This document shows positions 52,635 to 61,247 of a DNA stretch of 63,937 bases, one piece after another. Within the stretch, counting starts at the first letter, position 1. Each line of letters starts with the position of its first letter. A program made the translations under genes and the position numbers. The notes under the pieces were generated by a model. It saw only the letters and a list, made by a program, of their open reading frames with translations, had not been told where the DNA came from and ran no database searches. The stretch is from Pseudomonas sichuanensis (GTDB lineage: Bacteria; Pseudomonadota; Gammaproteobacteria; Pseudomonadales; Pseudomonadaceae), in NCBI RefSeq assembly GCF_003231305.1, contig NZ_QKVM01000036.1, positions 1 through 63,937 on the forward strand, written 5' to 3'.

Positions 52635-53888
52635 TTGAGCACAGAAACGCCGCAACAGAATGTTCAGACTGAAGACGATTGTTTTGAGTTTTTTGTCGAG
52701 CGTATCAGCCGCTCGCTGGATACCGGTAAAGGGCCGCACCAGACTTACCTGATTGGTAACAATGGCACCGGTAAAAGCCGCTTGCTTTCCGGGCTGGCCG
52801 AGGAGTTCGCGGAGGACGAACGATGCACGGCGATCGGTTGCATAACGAACTCGCTCTACGATCGCTTCAAAAGGACGCAGCGGGGGGTTATCCAGTATCT
52901 AGGGGCGCGGACCTCCAACAACGCGGTGTTTCACAGTGCCATCGATCGATTGCTCGCAGTCGCACTGATCAAGTGCGTGACGCGAAAGAAGGTCAGCGTC
53001 ACTCGGCTGGAAACGACACTCGACATGGTATTTCTCGCAGAAATCAATACCCGGAAAAGGACACGCATTGAAGATCTCGTCGATGGACGCAAGTTCAAGG
53101 GCAGCTCAATCAGCGCGTTTCTGAACAAGACGGAGATCAAGATACTTGAGGACCTGAGGTATCGCCGGTTCAGGCTTTCGCAGCTCAGCGCTGCGCAAAT
53201 TTCGGCGTTCGGCAAGTACCTAGACCTCAACGGCGAAGTCATCATGTGGAGCAAGCTGCCTGGGCGAGGTAAACCAGCGCTGGAGTTTGAAGCGTTGAGT
53301 ACGGGCGAGCAAAATCGGGCGCTGATGTACTCGAAGATTCTTTCTGTTGCTCGGGAAGGTTCCATCCTGTTGATCGACGAGCCGGAAATTAGTCTTCACC
53401 TGAACTGGCAGATGGCCTTCCATCGTTCGCTATGCGAGTTGCTTAAAGGTTTGAAGCGTTACCACGTGGTCATTGCGACACATGCACCGGTCATCATCTC
53501 TCAAGGCGTCCAGGATGGCCTCGAGCACAAGGACGTGGATCTTGCCGACACGTCCGTGGTTGTCCTGGAACGAAAAAAAGACCAAGACGGCGCCCTGCAG
53601 TTTTCTTTCAAGGAGCACCCCTTGGAGAGTGTGGTGAGCCACGACAGCCTCGTGCTCATGGACTTCAACACTGCGCCTTTTCGAACGGCCGCCGTGGATA
53701 TCGAGATTGCCGAGTCAGTACTGGAGGCCGTTGACTACCCCAGCATGATCAAGGAAGTCATTGAACGCTTGAAAAACCTTGAAGACACGCCTGGGGTGAC
53801 CAAAGCGGACAAGCAGAATCTCCACTCCGCCATCGATATCGTCCGTCGGCACGTGGCTGCAATGAGCGAAGACGGTGCGAATGCATGA
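52635..53888 (+). CDS. Septu-like defence ATPase (PtuA-type)
   Basis: A 417-residue ABC/SMC-type AAA ATPase. Walker A GNNGTGKS is at residues 41-48, the ABC signature LSTGEQNR near 221-228, Walker B ILLIDEPEISLH near 245-256 and the H-loop THAP near 283. The region between (about 90-210) is the insertion typical of this ATPase group. In Septu systems PtuA senses infection and controls PtuB. The TTG at 52635 has AAGGA seven bases upstream; ATG 52590 is a possible longer start. GC is visibly lower than in flanking genes, and the stop overlaps the nuclease start. Confidence 0.82.
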   Translation: MSTETPQQNVQTEDDCFEFFVERISRSLDTGKGPHQTYLIGNNGTGKSRLLSGLAEEFAEDERCTAIGCITNSLYDRFKRTQRGVIQYLGARTSNNAVFHSAIDRLLAVALIKCVTRKKVSVTRLETTLDMVFLAEINTRKRTRIEDLVDGRKFKGSSISAFLNKTEIKILEDLRYRRFRLSQLSAAQISAFGKYLDLNGEVIMWSKLPGRGKPALEFEALSTGEQNRALMYSKILSVAREGSILLIDEPEISLHLNWQMAFHRSLCELLKGLKRYHVVIATHAPVIISQGVQDGLEHKDVDLADTSVVVLERKKDQDGALQFSFKEHPLESVVSHDSLVLMDFNTAPFRTAAVDIEIAESVLEAVDYPSMIKEVIERLKNLEDTPGVTKADKQNLHSAIDIVRRHVAAMSEDGANA

Positions 53889-54610
53889 AGAGCCTGGCGG
53901 TAGGGGCCGTTGAAAAGAAAGCCATCCAGCGTTTGATCAACCTGGTAGCGAACAATAGCCTGGATGCGACTAAGGCCTGGACGTGTTTTTCTTCGCCACG
54001 GGCTGCGCTGCTCGATAAAGATCAAAAACCGTTACAGCAGTTCTCTAAACTTGAACAGGACGCGTATACGGCACTCAAGAAGCGCGTTGTGCAACGGCTC
54101 GAGAATACATGTTCACGCGCATGCGCCTATTGTCGCAGACCTGTCGGTAACTACGGGTATGGCTGGCATATCGAACACGTTTATCCCAAAGCCAGCTTTC
54201 CGGAGCAGGCATTCGACTTGAGTAATCTTGCCATTGGCTGTGTTGACTGCAATAAGTGGAAGGCGGCCCGTGTCGACCGCGAAACGGGAAAAACAAGAGC
54301 ATTGCAAATCATCAATCCTTGTGCCGACCGTTTTCGGTATGGGCAACACCTGCGGCTGCTGCACGTAGCCACCGAGTCATTCGCCTTCGTCAAATATATG
54401 CCCCTGACACCGCCTGGAACGCAAACTTATGATCTGCTGGAATTCGCCATGATCGAACGGTCCACGATCATCGACAGCATCAATCAGGATCTGGCCGCCC
54501 TACACAGAAAGATCAACGATTTTGTTGCCTCCGCCGATGGCGTAGAGCAAAAGTCGGAGATGTCTGACCTGTTACTGAGGCTCAAACAGAACATCTACAC
54601 CTACCAGTAA
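53885..54610 (+). CDS. HNH endonuclease (PtuB-type)
   Basis: A 241-residue HNH nuclease with a zinc-supported beta-beta-alpha-metal fold. CSRACAYC holds C80-xx-C83, the catalytic part is WHIEHVYPK with H95 and H98, and CVDCNKWK gives C119-xx-C122 and N123. The rest is helical. It overlaps the ATPase gene by four bases (ATGA), so the pair is translationally coupled. Together they fit the two-gene Septu layout, in which PtuB cleaves DNA or tRNA after activation by PtuA. No retron reverse transcriptase is adjacent. Confidence 0.85.
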   Translation: MKSLAVGAVEKKAIQRLINLVANNSLDATKAWTCFSSPRAALLDKDQKPLQQFSKLEQDAYTALKKRVVQRLENTCSRACAYCRRPVGNYGYGWHIEHVYPKASFPEQAFDLSNLAIGCVDCNKWKAARVDRETGKTRALQIINPCADRFRYGQHLRLLHVATESFAFVKYMPLTPPGTQTYDLLEFAMIERSTIIDSINQDLAALHRKINDFVASADGVEQKSEMSDLLLRLKQNIYTYQ

Positions 54611-54629
54611 AGTTGCGGCAGCGTATCGA

Positions 54630-54890
54630 TCAAAGCTGCGAGCAATTACCCATTTCGCGGTAGTCGACCTGGTGGGTCTGGCCCTGGTGGTCGACGTAGA
54701 CCATGTGCGCGGTGCCCACCTGGCAATCGGCGGCGTTGCTGGCCGGGGTGATCGAGATGACCTTGGCCACGTCCAGCGGCATGCCGTATTCGTAGCTGCT
54801 GCTCACGGGCTGCTGGGTGGCGCTGTCGGCGAGGGCGCCGAACGAGGCGAGGGTGGCGGATAGGGCGACAACAGCGATCGAACGTTTCAT
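54630..54890 (-). CDS. DUF2790 family exported protein
   Basis: An 86-residue protein with a signal peptide (MKRSIAVVALSATLASFGALA) and a DUF2790 domain: YGMPLDVAKVISITPASNAADCQVGTAHMVYVDHQG, and a second cysteine near the end that should pair with the first. The family is common and uncharacterised in Pseudomonas. GGAG-like AGGAGC precedes ATG 54890. It converges on the HNH gene with 19 bp between. Confidence 0.85.
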   Translation of the reverse strand: MKRSIAVVALSATLASFGALADSATQQPVSSSYEYGMPLDVAKVISITPASNAADCQVGTAHMVYVDHQGQTHQVDYREMGNCSQL

Positions 54891-55003
54891 GACAGGCTCC
54901 TCGTTTTCGGGATGTGTCCATGATCCATTCATTGGTGTTTCACAATAAATGGGCTAACCCGTGATAGATTCCTGCCTTTCATGTATGAATGAGAGCCCAC
55001 CTC

Positions 55004-55936
55004 ATGGACATGCTGCATGCGATGCGCACCTTTGCCCGGGTAGTGGAGTGCGGCAGTTTCGCCGCCGCCGCCAACGCCCTGGACATCTCGGCGGCGCAGG
55101 TGTCGCGGATCGTCGCTGAGCTGGAAAACCAGCTGCAGACCCGCCTGCTGCACCGGACCACCCGGCGCCTGCGCATGAGCGAGGCGGGCGAGCGCTTTCT
55201 CGAGCGCTCGCGGCAGATCATGCTGCTCACCGAAGAGGCCATGGACGAGGCCCGTGGCGCCCACCTCACGCCCCGCGGTCGGCTGCGCGTGCACTGCACC
55301 CATGGCCTGGGCCTGCTGATGATGCCGCTGGTGGCGCGCTACAACGCCTCCTGCCCGGAAGTGGTGATGGAGTTGACCTTGTCGCAGCGCAACCCCGACC
55401 CGCTGGCCGAGGGGCACGATGTGGTGATCGCCATTGGCCAGGGCCTGCCCGATTCGCAGCTGATCGCCATCCCGCTGGGCAGTATCCACAGCATTCTCTG
55501 CGCCTCGCCGGATTACCTGGCCCGGCACGGCGTGCCCAAACAGCCGCAGGACTTGCACGCGCACACCTGCCTGCGCACCGTCGATCCGCTGTTCGAAGAG
55601 GATTGGACCTTCGGCAAGGCCCCGGAAAACTGCGTCATCGCGCCCCAGGATACCTTCCTCACCAATGTCGCCGACGCGATGGTCAGGGCCACCGAGCTGG
55701 GCATGGGGGTGGGGTTGCTGCCGTACTATTCGGCCAGCCAGGCCATGCAGGAAGGGCGCCTGTGCCGCTTGCTGGCGCCGTACCGGCTGCGCCAGCGTGA
55801 GATCTATGCGATCTACCCGTCACGGCATTACCTGGATGCCAAGGTGCGCACCTGGATCGACTACCTCAAGGAGCAGTTGCCGTTGCTGTTCGCCGAGCAC
55901 CAGCGGGTGGTGGATGAGGCGCAGTATTGGCGGTAG
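55004..55936 (+). CDS. LysR-family transcriptional regulator
   Basis: A 310-residue LysR regulator. The helix-turn-helix is clear: FARVVECGSFAAAANALDISAAQVSRIVAELENQL (residues about 8-42), followed by the substrate-binding domain with GRLRVHCTHGLGLLM near 96. It belongs to the CrgA/AphB-like group. ATG 55004 (MDMLHAMRTF) is the conserved start; the ATG five codons upstream has no better site. The divergent DUF2790 gene may be one target, but this is inferred from position only. Confidence 0.87.
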   Translation: MDMLHAMRTFARVVECGSFAAAANALDISAAQVSRIVAELENQLQTRLLHRTTRRLRMSEAGERFLERSRQIMLLTEEAMDEARGAHLTPRGRLRVHCTHGLGLLMMPLVARYNASCPEVVMELTLSQRNPDPLAEGHDVVIAIGQGLPDSQLIAIPLGSIHSILCASPDYLARHGVPKQPQDLHAHTCLRTVDPLFEEDWTFGKAPENCVIAPQDTFLTNVADAMVRATELGMGVGLLPYYSASQAMQEGRLCRLLAPYRLRQREIYAIYPSRHYLDAKVRTWIDYLKEQLPLLFAEHQRVVDEAQYWR

Positions 55937-55945
55937 GCGCAGGGC

Positions 55946-56002
55946 CATCGCGGGGCAAGCCCGCTCCCACGGATTGCGTGGGAGCGGGCTTGCCCCGCGA
56001 TG
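55946..56002. repeat. REP inverted pair
   Basis: CATCGCGGGGCAAGCCCGCT and its complement are separated by about eight bases, filling the gap between the convergent LysR and PEBP-like genes. Confidence 0.9.
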
Positions 56003-56003
56003 A

Positions 56004-56558
56004 TCAATGCCCGTAACGTCCCACCAGGCTCTGCGCCCCCAGCGCATGCCCCTGCAGCGCCTTCAGCAACCCGCGATGGTCCAGCTCCCCGGGCAGGCTG
56101 CCAGGGGCAAGATCAGTGGCGATCAGGGTCAGCACATAGTGATGCGGATTGTCCCCCGCCGGTGGGCAAGGCCCGCGATAGGCCATGGCCCCACGGGAGT
56201 TGAGGCCCAGCGCAGCCACCGGGCTGCTCTGGCCGCCAGCACCTTCCTCCAGGCCACCGGACGCAGGGTCGATGTTGTAGGCCAGCCAGTGCACCACCCC
56301 CAAACCCTTGCCACCATCGGGGTCGAACATCACCAGTACCAGCGAGCGGGTGCCCTGCGGCAGGTTGGTCCAGCTCACCTGCGGTGACTTTTCCTCGCCA
56401 CTGCCACAGGCAGGGTCCGCGCCCACCTGCTGCAGCGCGATCACGCCACCGTCGGTGAACGACGCCGAACTGATGTCCAGGGCGGGGCTGTAATTGACCG
56501 AGGCGGCGAATGCTCCCGTGGGCAGCAAGGCAAACAGCAACCAGTACCTGAGGTTCAT
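56004..56558 (-). CDS. YbhB/YbcL-type phosphatidylethanolamine-binding-like protein
   Basis: A 184-residue exported protein (signal MNLRYWLLFALLPTGAFA) of the PEBP fold: SPQVSWTNLPQGTRSLVLVMFDPDG at about 55-79, VHWLAYNIDP near 90 and the YRGPCPPAGDNPHHYVLTLIA motif near 128-148 that includes the ligand-pocket GPCPP. Bacterial members are periplasmic or cytoplasmic and have no firm function. It is convergent with the LysR gene and separated from it by a REP pair. Confidence 0.88.
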   Translation of the reverse strand: MNLRYWLLFALLPTGAFAASVNYSPALDISSASFTDGGVIALQQVGADPACGSGEEKSPQVSWTNLPQGTRSLVLVMFDPDGGKGLGVVHWLAYNIDPASGGLEEGAGGQSSPVAALGLNSRGAMAYRGPCPPAGDNPHHYVLTLIATDLAPGSLPGELDHRGLLKALQGHALGAQSLVGRYGH

Positions 56559-56607
56559 GCCAGGTCTCCAGGGCAGGGGCGTCGTTCAGCAGTGTAGCCA
56601 AGGCCCG

Positions 56608-56931
56608 TCAATGGCTGTCCTGGTCCTCGGCGGTGCCACCGGTGTGCCCGGCACCGCTGCCGGTAGCCTCGCCGGTACTGTTCGAACCACCGGCAGCGCC
56701 GTCGGCCGCATCGGCATTGGTACCGGTGTCGCTGCTGTCGTTGTCCTTGCTGCCACCGGGGTTGTTGACACTGCTGCCATCACCGGCCGTGGCGCCTCTG
56801 GGCTGATCACCCTTGGCGCTTTCGTTGGTTTGCGGCTGGCTGGCGTAAGGGTCGGATGCTGCGTAGCTGCTGGTCGATGCGATGGCCAGCGCGACGGCGA
56901 GGAGCAGGGCGAGCGGGCTTGAACGATCCAT
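56608..56931 (-). CDS. Exported low-complexity Ser/Gly/Asp-rich protein
   Basis: A 107-residue protein with a signal peptide (MDRSSPLALLLAVALAIASTSSYA) and a mature region almost entirely of Ser, Gly, Asn, Asp, Thr and Ala (DSSDTGTNADAADGAAGGSN). No folded domain is expected. It resembles periplasmic hydrophilic proteins linked to osmotic or desiccation stress, but this is guesswork. The start has GGAGAC upstream. Confidence 0.65.
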   Translation of the reverse strand: MDRSSPLALLLAVALAIASTSSYAASDPYASQPQTNESAKGDQPRGATAGDGSSVNNPGGSKDNDSSDTGTNADAADGAAGGSNSTGEATGSGAGHTGGTAEDQDSH

Positions 56932-57042
56932 GGTGAGTCTCCTGTCGGATGAACTGTCATGGATTCGGCCGCCCAAACGCGGCCGGGGTGCCCGCCGGGC
57001 GACGGGCGGCAAACCAAGGGGCCGCAGGCGGCCCCGGTTGCA

Positions 57043-58347
57043 TCAGTGGCTTTCGCTGCGTGCCTGATGAGGCGCAGCCGCGCTGTTGAGCGCGTCCAGC
57101 GTCGGGTGCTCCTGGGCGGCATGCATCAGGTCCTCGGTCACCCGCAGTTCGGCGCCGGTCGGCGAGAACGTGGTGGCCGCAGTGAACGGCGCCGGGTGCT
57201 CGGGTTTCGGGCGCTTGCCCCGGCGCCAGAGGAAGAAGCCGACCATCGCCAGGTTGATCACGGCGAATGCCCAGAACAGCCCGACTTCACCGTACGAGGT
57301 CATCATCGGCGAAATGGTCAGCGGCGCCATGGCCGAGCCCAGCGAGTTGATCAGCAGCAGGCCCTGGATCATCGGCACCAGGGCATCGGCCGGCGCGCGG
57401 TCGGCAGCGCTGCTGACCGCCACCGGGTACAGGGCGAACACCCCGCCACCGAGCAGGAACAGCAGGGCGGGCAACAGCGCGGTGTCCACCGGCAGCACCA
57501 CGATCAGCAGCGACAGCACGGTGCACATCGCCGCCAGGGCGATCAGCACATCCTGGCGGTCCTTGCGGTCGGACCAGCGCCCCACCGGGTATTGCAGCAA
57601 CATGGCGCCGAGAATCACCCAGGCCATCATTTCGCCGACCTCGCCCACGTCCAGCCCGACCCGCTGCAGGTACAACGGCAGCAGGGCATAGATCCCGGCA
57701 ATCGCCACGCCGGAGCCGAAGCAACCGACCAATCCGGTAGGCGCCACGCCCAGCAGCTGGCGTGGCTTGAGCGGCTCGACCTGGTCGAGCAACGGCGACA
57801 CCCGCGGCAGGATCACGATCGGCAGCACCGACAGGGTGGCGAGCATGCCGGCCAGCATGAACGGCGCGGTGTCGCCCCAACTGGTGATCTCGCCCAGGGC
57901 CGCCTGGGCGATCACCCCGGCGCCATAGAAGGCGATCATGTACAGCGCCAGCAGGCGGCCACGGATCTTGGCGTCGCCGGCCAGCAGCAGCCAGCTTTCG
58001 ATCACCAGGAATACCCCCACCGCAGCCCAGCCGTTGAGCAGGCGCAGGATCGACCACCAGGTGGTGTCGTAGAACAGGCCCTGCAACAGGATGGTCGCGC
58101 CGATCAGCGCGGCGAAGCTGCTGTAGGCGCGGATATGGCCGATGCGCAGGATCAACCGGTCGTTGACGATTGCGCCGAGGGTCAGGCCGATGAAGTAGGC
58201 CGAGGACACCACGCCAATGGTGGTCGCCGATTCGCCGGCCGCGTCCAGGCGCAGGGTGGTCAGGGAAGACATGAAGCCATTGCCCAGGGCAATGATGAAC
58301 AGGCCGAGCAGGGGTGCCAGCGCCATCGCCAGCAAACGGGGAGACAT
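57043..58347 (-). CDS. MFS transporter
   Basis: A 434-residue major-facilitator protein with 12 predicted membrane segments, similar in layout to YcaD: LGLFIIALGNGFMSSLTTLRLDAAG in helix 1, SRIG-like NDRLILRIGHIRAY in loop 2/3, and GRWSDRKDRQDVL in loop 8/9. The C-terminal about 55 residues are hydrophilic and cytoplasmic. Substrate unknown. GAGGT precedes ATG 58347. It stands alone. Confidence 0.86.
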   Translation of the reverse strand: MSPRLLAMALAPLLGLFIIALGNGFMSSLTTLRLDAAGESATTIGVVSSAYFIGLTLGAIVNDRLILRIGHIRAYSSFAALIGATILLQGLFYDTTWWSILRLLNGWAAVGVFLVIESWLLLAGDAKIRGRLLALYMIAFYGAGVIAQAALGEITSWGDTAPFMLAGMLATLSVLPIVILPRVSPLLDQVEPLKPRQLLGVAPTGLVGCFGSGVAIAGIYALLPLYLQRVGLDVGEVGEMMAWVILGAMLLQYPVGRWSDRKDRQDVLIALAAMCTVLSLLIVVLPVDTALLPALLFLLGGGVFALYPVAVSSAADRAPADALVPMIQGLLLINSLGSAMAPLTISPMMTSYGEVGLFWAFAVINLAMVGFFLWRRGKRPKPEHPAPFTAATTFSPTGAELRVTEDLMHAAQEHPTLDALNSAAAPHQARSESH

Positions 58348-59099
58348 ACGTACCTCAAGGTTGGAATAAGCCAAGCTGCGCCTTTTGCGCTGCGTGCACG
58401 GAATGCGACCTGGGCAAGGGTCAACCGCTGGACCTCAAGGGGAGGCCGGGCGGGGGCGGTTGAGCCTGTGGCACATGCGCGATGTGGCGAAAGGCGCGGA
58501 CGCTGTCCTTGCGGGCGGTTGCCACCGAATGGGCGACGGGCGAAAAGGAGGCGGGATTTTACGGGCTGTGGCGGATTTGCCAAGAGGGCGCTGGCTGCGA
58601 CGAGAGGCCGCAGGCACGCGAGTATGTGCTCAGTACGCGTCTGCCTCAGAAGGCATACATGATAATTAGCATTAATAATGTCTTTTAACTATATGAATTT
58701 AGAGAATTATTTATTCTAGAATTTACTTTAACTATTGATGATTGCGCTCGGTTTTCGCCCCGGCGATGAAACCAAGGCGAGCACCAGGAAGTGTAGATGC
58801 GATCTCCGGTGGACCCCGAGGCGTACGCCGGCAGGGCTGCAGCGCCTATGAGATCGAGCGCCGCCCGCGCGGCGCTTCGCGGGTAAACCCGCTCCCACAT
58901 GGGCCGCGCTAACCTCGAGGCAAGCATCGTACCTGTGGGAGCTGGCTTGCCAGCGATGAGGCCTGCACTGACAACATAAGACAGTTGCTCCCACATGAAC
59001 CTGTCAGGCCAAGGTTGCCAGCCTTGGCGCACGGCGATGCACACCTGGAGGCATTAATGCGCATAATGCGCGGCAGGTTTTTCAGGGAGATCCTACACA
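58348..59099. other. Intergenic region with AT-rich block and repeat copy C
   Basis: About 750 bp without a supported gene. It includes a strikingly AT-rich block (about 58655-58745), a palindromic-family copy joined to a REP-like half (58839-58905) and another REP-like hairpin TGTGGGAGCTGGCTTGCCAG (58935-58955). A plus-strand 68-codon frame at 58482-58688 lacks a good ribosome-binding site and is not called. Confidence 0.55.
58839..58905. repeat. Palindromic element (family copy C, partial)
   Basis: GCAGCGCCTATGAGATCGAG followed by CGCCGCCCGCGCGGCGC matches the core of copies A and B and continues into GCGGGTAAACCCGCTCCCAC, a REP-like half. The outer GGCCACCAGGTG ends are not evident here. 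Confidence 0.75.
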
Positions 59100-59975
59100 A
59101 TGCTGGCCTCGTTGTTCGCCGTCCTGGCGCCTGTGTTCATCGTCGCCGGTATCGGCTACACCTGGGCCCGCCGCGGCCTGGACTACCCGACCGAATTCAT
59201 TGCGCGGGTGGTCATGACCGTCGGCACGCCCGCGCTGGTGCTGTCCACGCTCAACCGCACCCAACTCGATCCCGCCGCCTTCACCAGCATGGCCCTGGCC
59301 TGCGTGCTGTGCATGCTGGGCATGGCGCTGACCGGTTACCTGGTATGCCGCCTCAGTGGCCGGCACTGGCGCGTGCTGATGCCGGCTTTCATGTTCCCCA
59401 ACACCGGCAACATGGGCCTGCCGATCAGCCTGTACGCCTTCGGCGAGCACGGCCTGGCACTGGCGGTGGCGTTCTTCCTGACCTTGTCGATCTTCCAGTT
59501 CACCCTGGGTATCGCCATTGCCGGTGGCGCCGCCTCGTTCAAGGCGCTGCTGCGCAACCCCATCGTGATCAGCCTGGTCGGCGCCATGCCGCTGATCTTC
59601 CTCGACGTCGAACTGCCGCGCTGGCTGGCCAACACCGCCGACCTGCTGGGCGGCATGACCATCCCGTTGATGCTGCTGACGCTTGGCGTTTCGCTGGCCA
59701 GCATTCGCCCGCAGCACATCGGCAGCGGCCTGGTGCTGGGTGGGTTGCGTATCGTGCTGGGGGCGGCAGTGGGCTGGGCGGTGGGTACCGCGCTGGGGCT
59801 TCAGAGCCTGGAGCGGGCGGTACTGGTGGTGCAGTCGTCGATGCCGGTGGCGGTGTTCAACTACCTGCTGGCGGTGCGGGCCAATCGCGAACCCGAGCAG
59901 GTGGCCAACCTGGTGATGTGCTCGACGCTGTTGTCGTTCGTATGGTTGCCGGCCGTGCTGGCCTGGTGGTTGTGA
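59100..59975 (+). CDS. AEC-family auxin-efflux-type transporter
   Basis: A 291-residue inner-membrane protein of the auxin efflux carrier family with about ten hydrophobic segments. FPNTGNMGLPISLYAFGEHGLALA at about 99-122 is the family's hallmark in the first half, and LQSLERAVLVVQSSMPVAVFNYLLA in the second half. Members move small organic anions. Substrate unknown. The start has GGAGA near it. It stands between MFS and small exported-protein genes. Confidence 0.86.
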   Translation: MLASLFAVLAPVFIVAGIGYTWARRGLDYPTEFIARVVMTVGTPALVLSTLNRTQLDPAAFTSMALACVLCMLGMALTGYLVCRLSGRHWRVLMPAFMFPNTGNMGLPISLYAFGEHGLALAVAFFLTLSIFQFTLGIAIAGGAASFKALLRNPIVISLVGAMPLIFLDVELPRWLANTADLLGGMTIPLMLLTLGVSLASIRPQHIGSGLVLGGLRIVLGAAVGWAVGTALGLQSLERAVLVVQSSMPVAVFNYLLAVRANREPEQVANLVMCSTLLSFVWLPAVLAWWL

Positions 59976-60005
59976 GGGCCGGAGCATTGCCGGCCCTCGC
60001 GGGCA

Positions 60006-60224
60006 TCAGCTGCAAGGCTTGCTGTTGAGTGCATCGCCCTGGCGCGGCGCTTGCGCCTGCGATTGGACATGGGTATCGCGCTTGGCTACAGCCTCGGCCT
60101 GCTGCTGGCGTTGCTGCGCCAACTGCTCGTTGCGCGCTTGCAGACGCTCGGCGCCGCCTTCGGCGAAGGCTGAAGTGGCCGAGGTTGCGGCCAGCAGGGC
60201 GAGGGCGAAAGACAGGGATTTCAT
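60006..60224 (-). CDS. Small exported Gln-rich protein
   Basis: A 72-residue protein with a signal peptide (MKSLSFALALLAATSATSAFA). The mature part is Gln/Ala/Arg-rich (ERLQARNEQLAQQRQQQAEAVAKRD), probably one alpha helix or coiled coil, ending with a single cysteine near the C-terminus. Function unknown. GGAG precedes the ATG by about nine bases. Confidence 0.65.
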   Translation of the reverse strand: MKSLSFALALLAATSATSAFAEGGAERLQARNEQLAQQRQQQAEAVAKRDTHVQSQAQAPRQGDALNSKPCS

Positions 60225-60335
60225 GGTGTGACTCCATCGTTGAACCGGAAAACCGGCCGCGGGGCGACCGGGGCGGGGCAAGGATGGCGAGTGCGGATTT
60301 TCTCAGGATTAACACAAGGCTCAAGTGCGCGGCCG

Positions 60336-60403
60336 TTCGTGGCACAAGGCCGCTCCTACAGGCAACCGCATTCCCCTGTAGGAGCGGCCTTGTGCCGCGA
60401 AAG
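60336..60403. repeat. Inverted pair, second REP-like family
   Basis: GGCACAAGGCCGCTCCTACA and its complement TGTAGGAGCGGCCTTGTGCC face each other around about 16 bases. The same core appears at 51188-51225. It lies between the small exported-protein gene and a lipoprotein gene. Confidence 0.85.
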
Positions 60404-60419
60404 GGCTGCGCAGCGGCCC

Positions 60420-61037
60420 TCAATTGGGCAACTGCTGTTGCACCCAGCCTTGCTCGGTCAAAGCCATGCTGGCAGTTGCCTCAAGCGGTTGGCGACTGCT
60501 GTCGAACGCCTGGCCCAGGCCTTTCACGCTGGCCTGCACCCTGGTATCGCCAGCCCATGCGGGAAGTTCGCTGACCCTGTAGCGGTAGGTCACCTTCGAT
60601 ACCTTCCTGCCAGCCTGTTCGGCCGGCGCAGTGAACTGCTCGATGGCGGTGACCTGCGCCTTGCCGAAGCACAACCCGCCGACCTTGTTGTTGCCAGCGT
60701 CGGCCTTGTAGTACTTGCGACCTTCATCGGTCAGCGCGTAGGCGTAATAGATGTCGGTGCGTGCCGCTTGCCACAGGCGAGCAGGCACTTCAGTGCGGGC
60801 AATCTCTTTCTCGCTGACCACGCCGACCTGAGCCAGGGCATGCAACGCCTTGTTGTTGCCGTCGACGTCGAAATCGCGGGTGCGGGTAGGGAAGCTGCTG
60901 ATCACGAAACAATGCGGGTACTGGCTGTCGAGCCAGGTTTGCGCGGCCTGGCGTAGGCCGGCCTCGGTGGCTTGCCGGTCGTCCGAGCAGCCGAGCAGGG
61001 TCGCCAGCAGGGCCAGCGGTACGAGCTTCCTGTCCAT
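60420..61037 (-). CDS. Putative lipoprotein
   Basis: A 205-residue protein with a lipoprotein signal (MDRKLVPLALLATLLGC, C17). Mature segments: TWLDSQYPHCFVISSFPTRTRDFD, a middle YYAYALTDEGRKYYKADAGNNKVGGLCFGKAQVTAIEQF and a C-terminal beta-rich YRYRVSELPAWAG region. No named family recognised. AAGGA precedes the ATG. It is separated from ppk2, divergently, by about 210 bp. Confidence 0.7.
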   Translation of the reverse strand: MDRKLVPLALLATLLGCSDDRQATEAGLRQAAQTWLDSQYPHCFVISSFPTRTRDFDVDGNNKALHALAQVGVVSEKEIARTEVPARLWQAARTDIYYAYALTDEGRKYYKADAGNNKVGGLCFGKAQVTAIEQFTAPAEQAGRKVSKVTYRYRVSELPAWAGDTRVQASVKGLGQAFDSSRQPLEATASMALTEQGWVQQQLPN

Positions 61038-61247
61038 CGTGGGGCTTCCTTGAATTGCCAAAATGCAGGTCGAGCGCCGGCCCGGGCCGGCGGCGACAGG
61101 ATTAGAACCCGCGGGCCAGAGCGGCCGCAATCGTGGCAAGTGGACATGCCGGCAGCCCGCCCGGCAAATCGCCGAGGCTCATCCATACTGCTCTGATCCG
61201 CCACGGCAGCGCCGCGGCATTCAGGGGTTGGCACAGGGGAGCAGACG

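Noticed and set aside
52525..54630. Retron or larger multi-gene defence island around the ATPase/HNH pair
   Set aside because: No reverse transcriptase, methylase, helicase or integrase is present on either side; trmK and DUF2790 follow immediately.
58660..58685. Possible Fur box in GATAATTAGCATTAATAATG
   Set aside because: Too many mismatches to the 19-bp consensus, and no iron-uptake gene is near.
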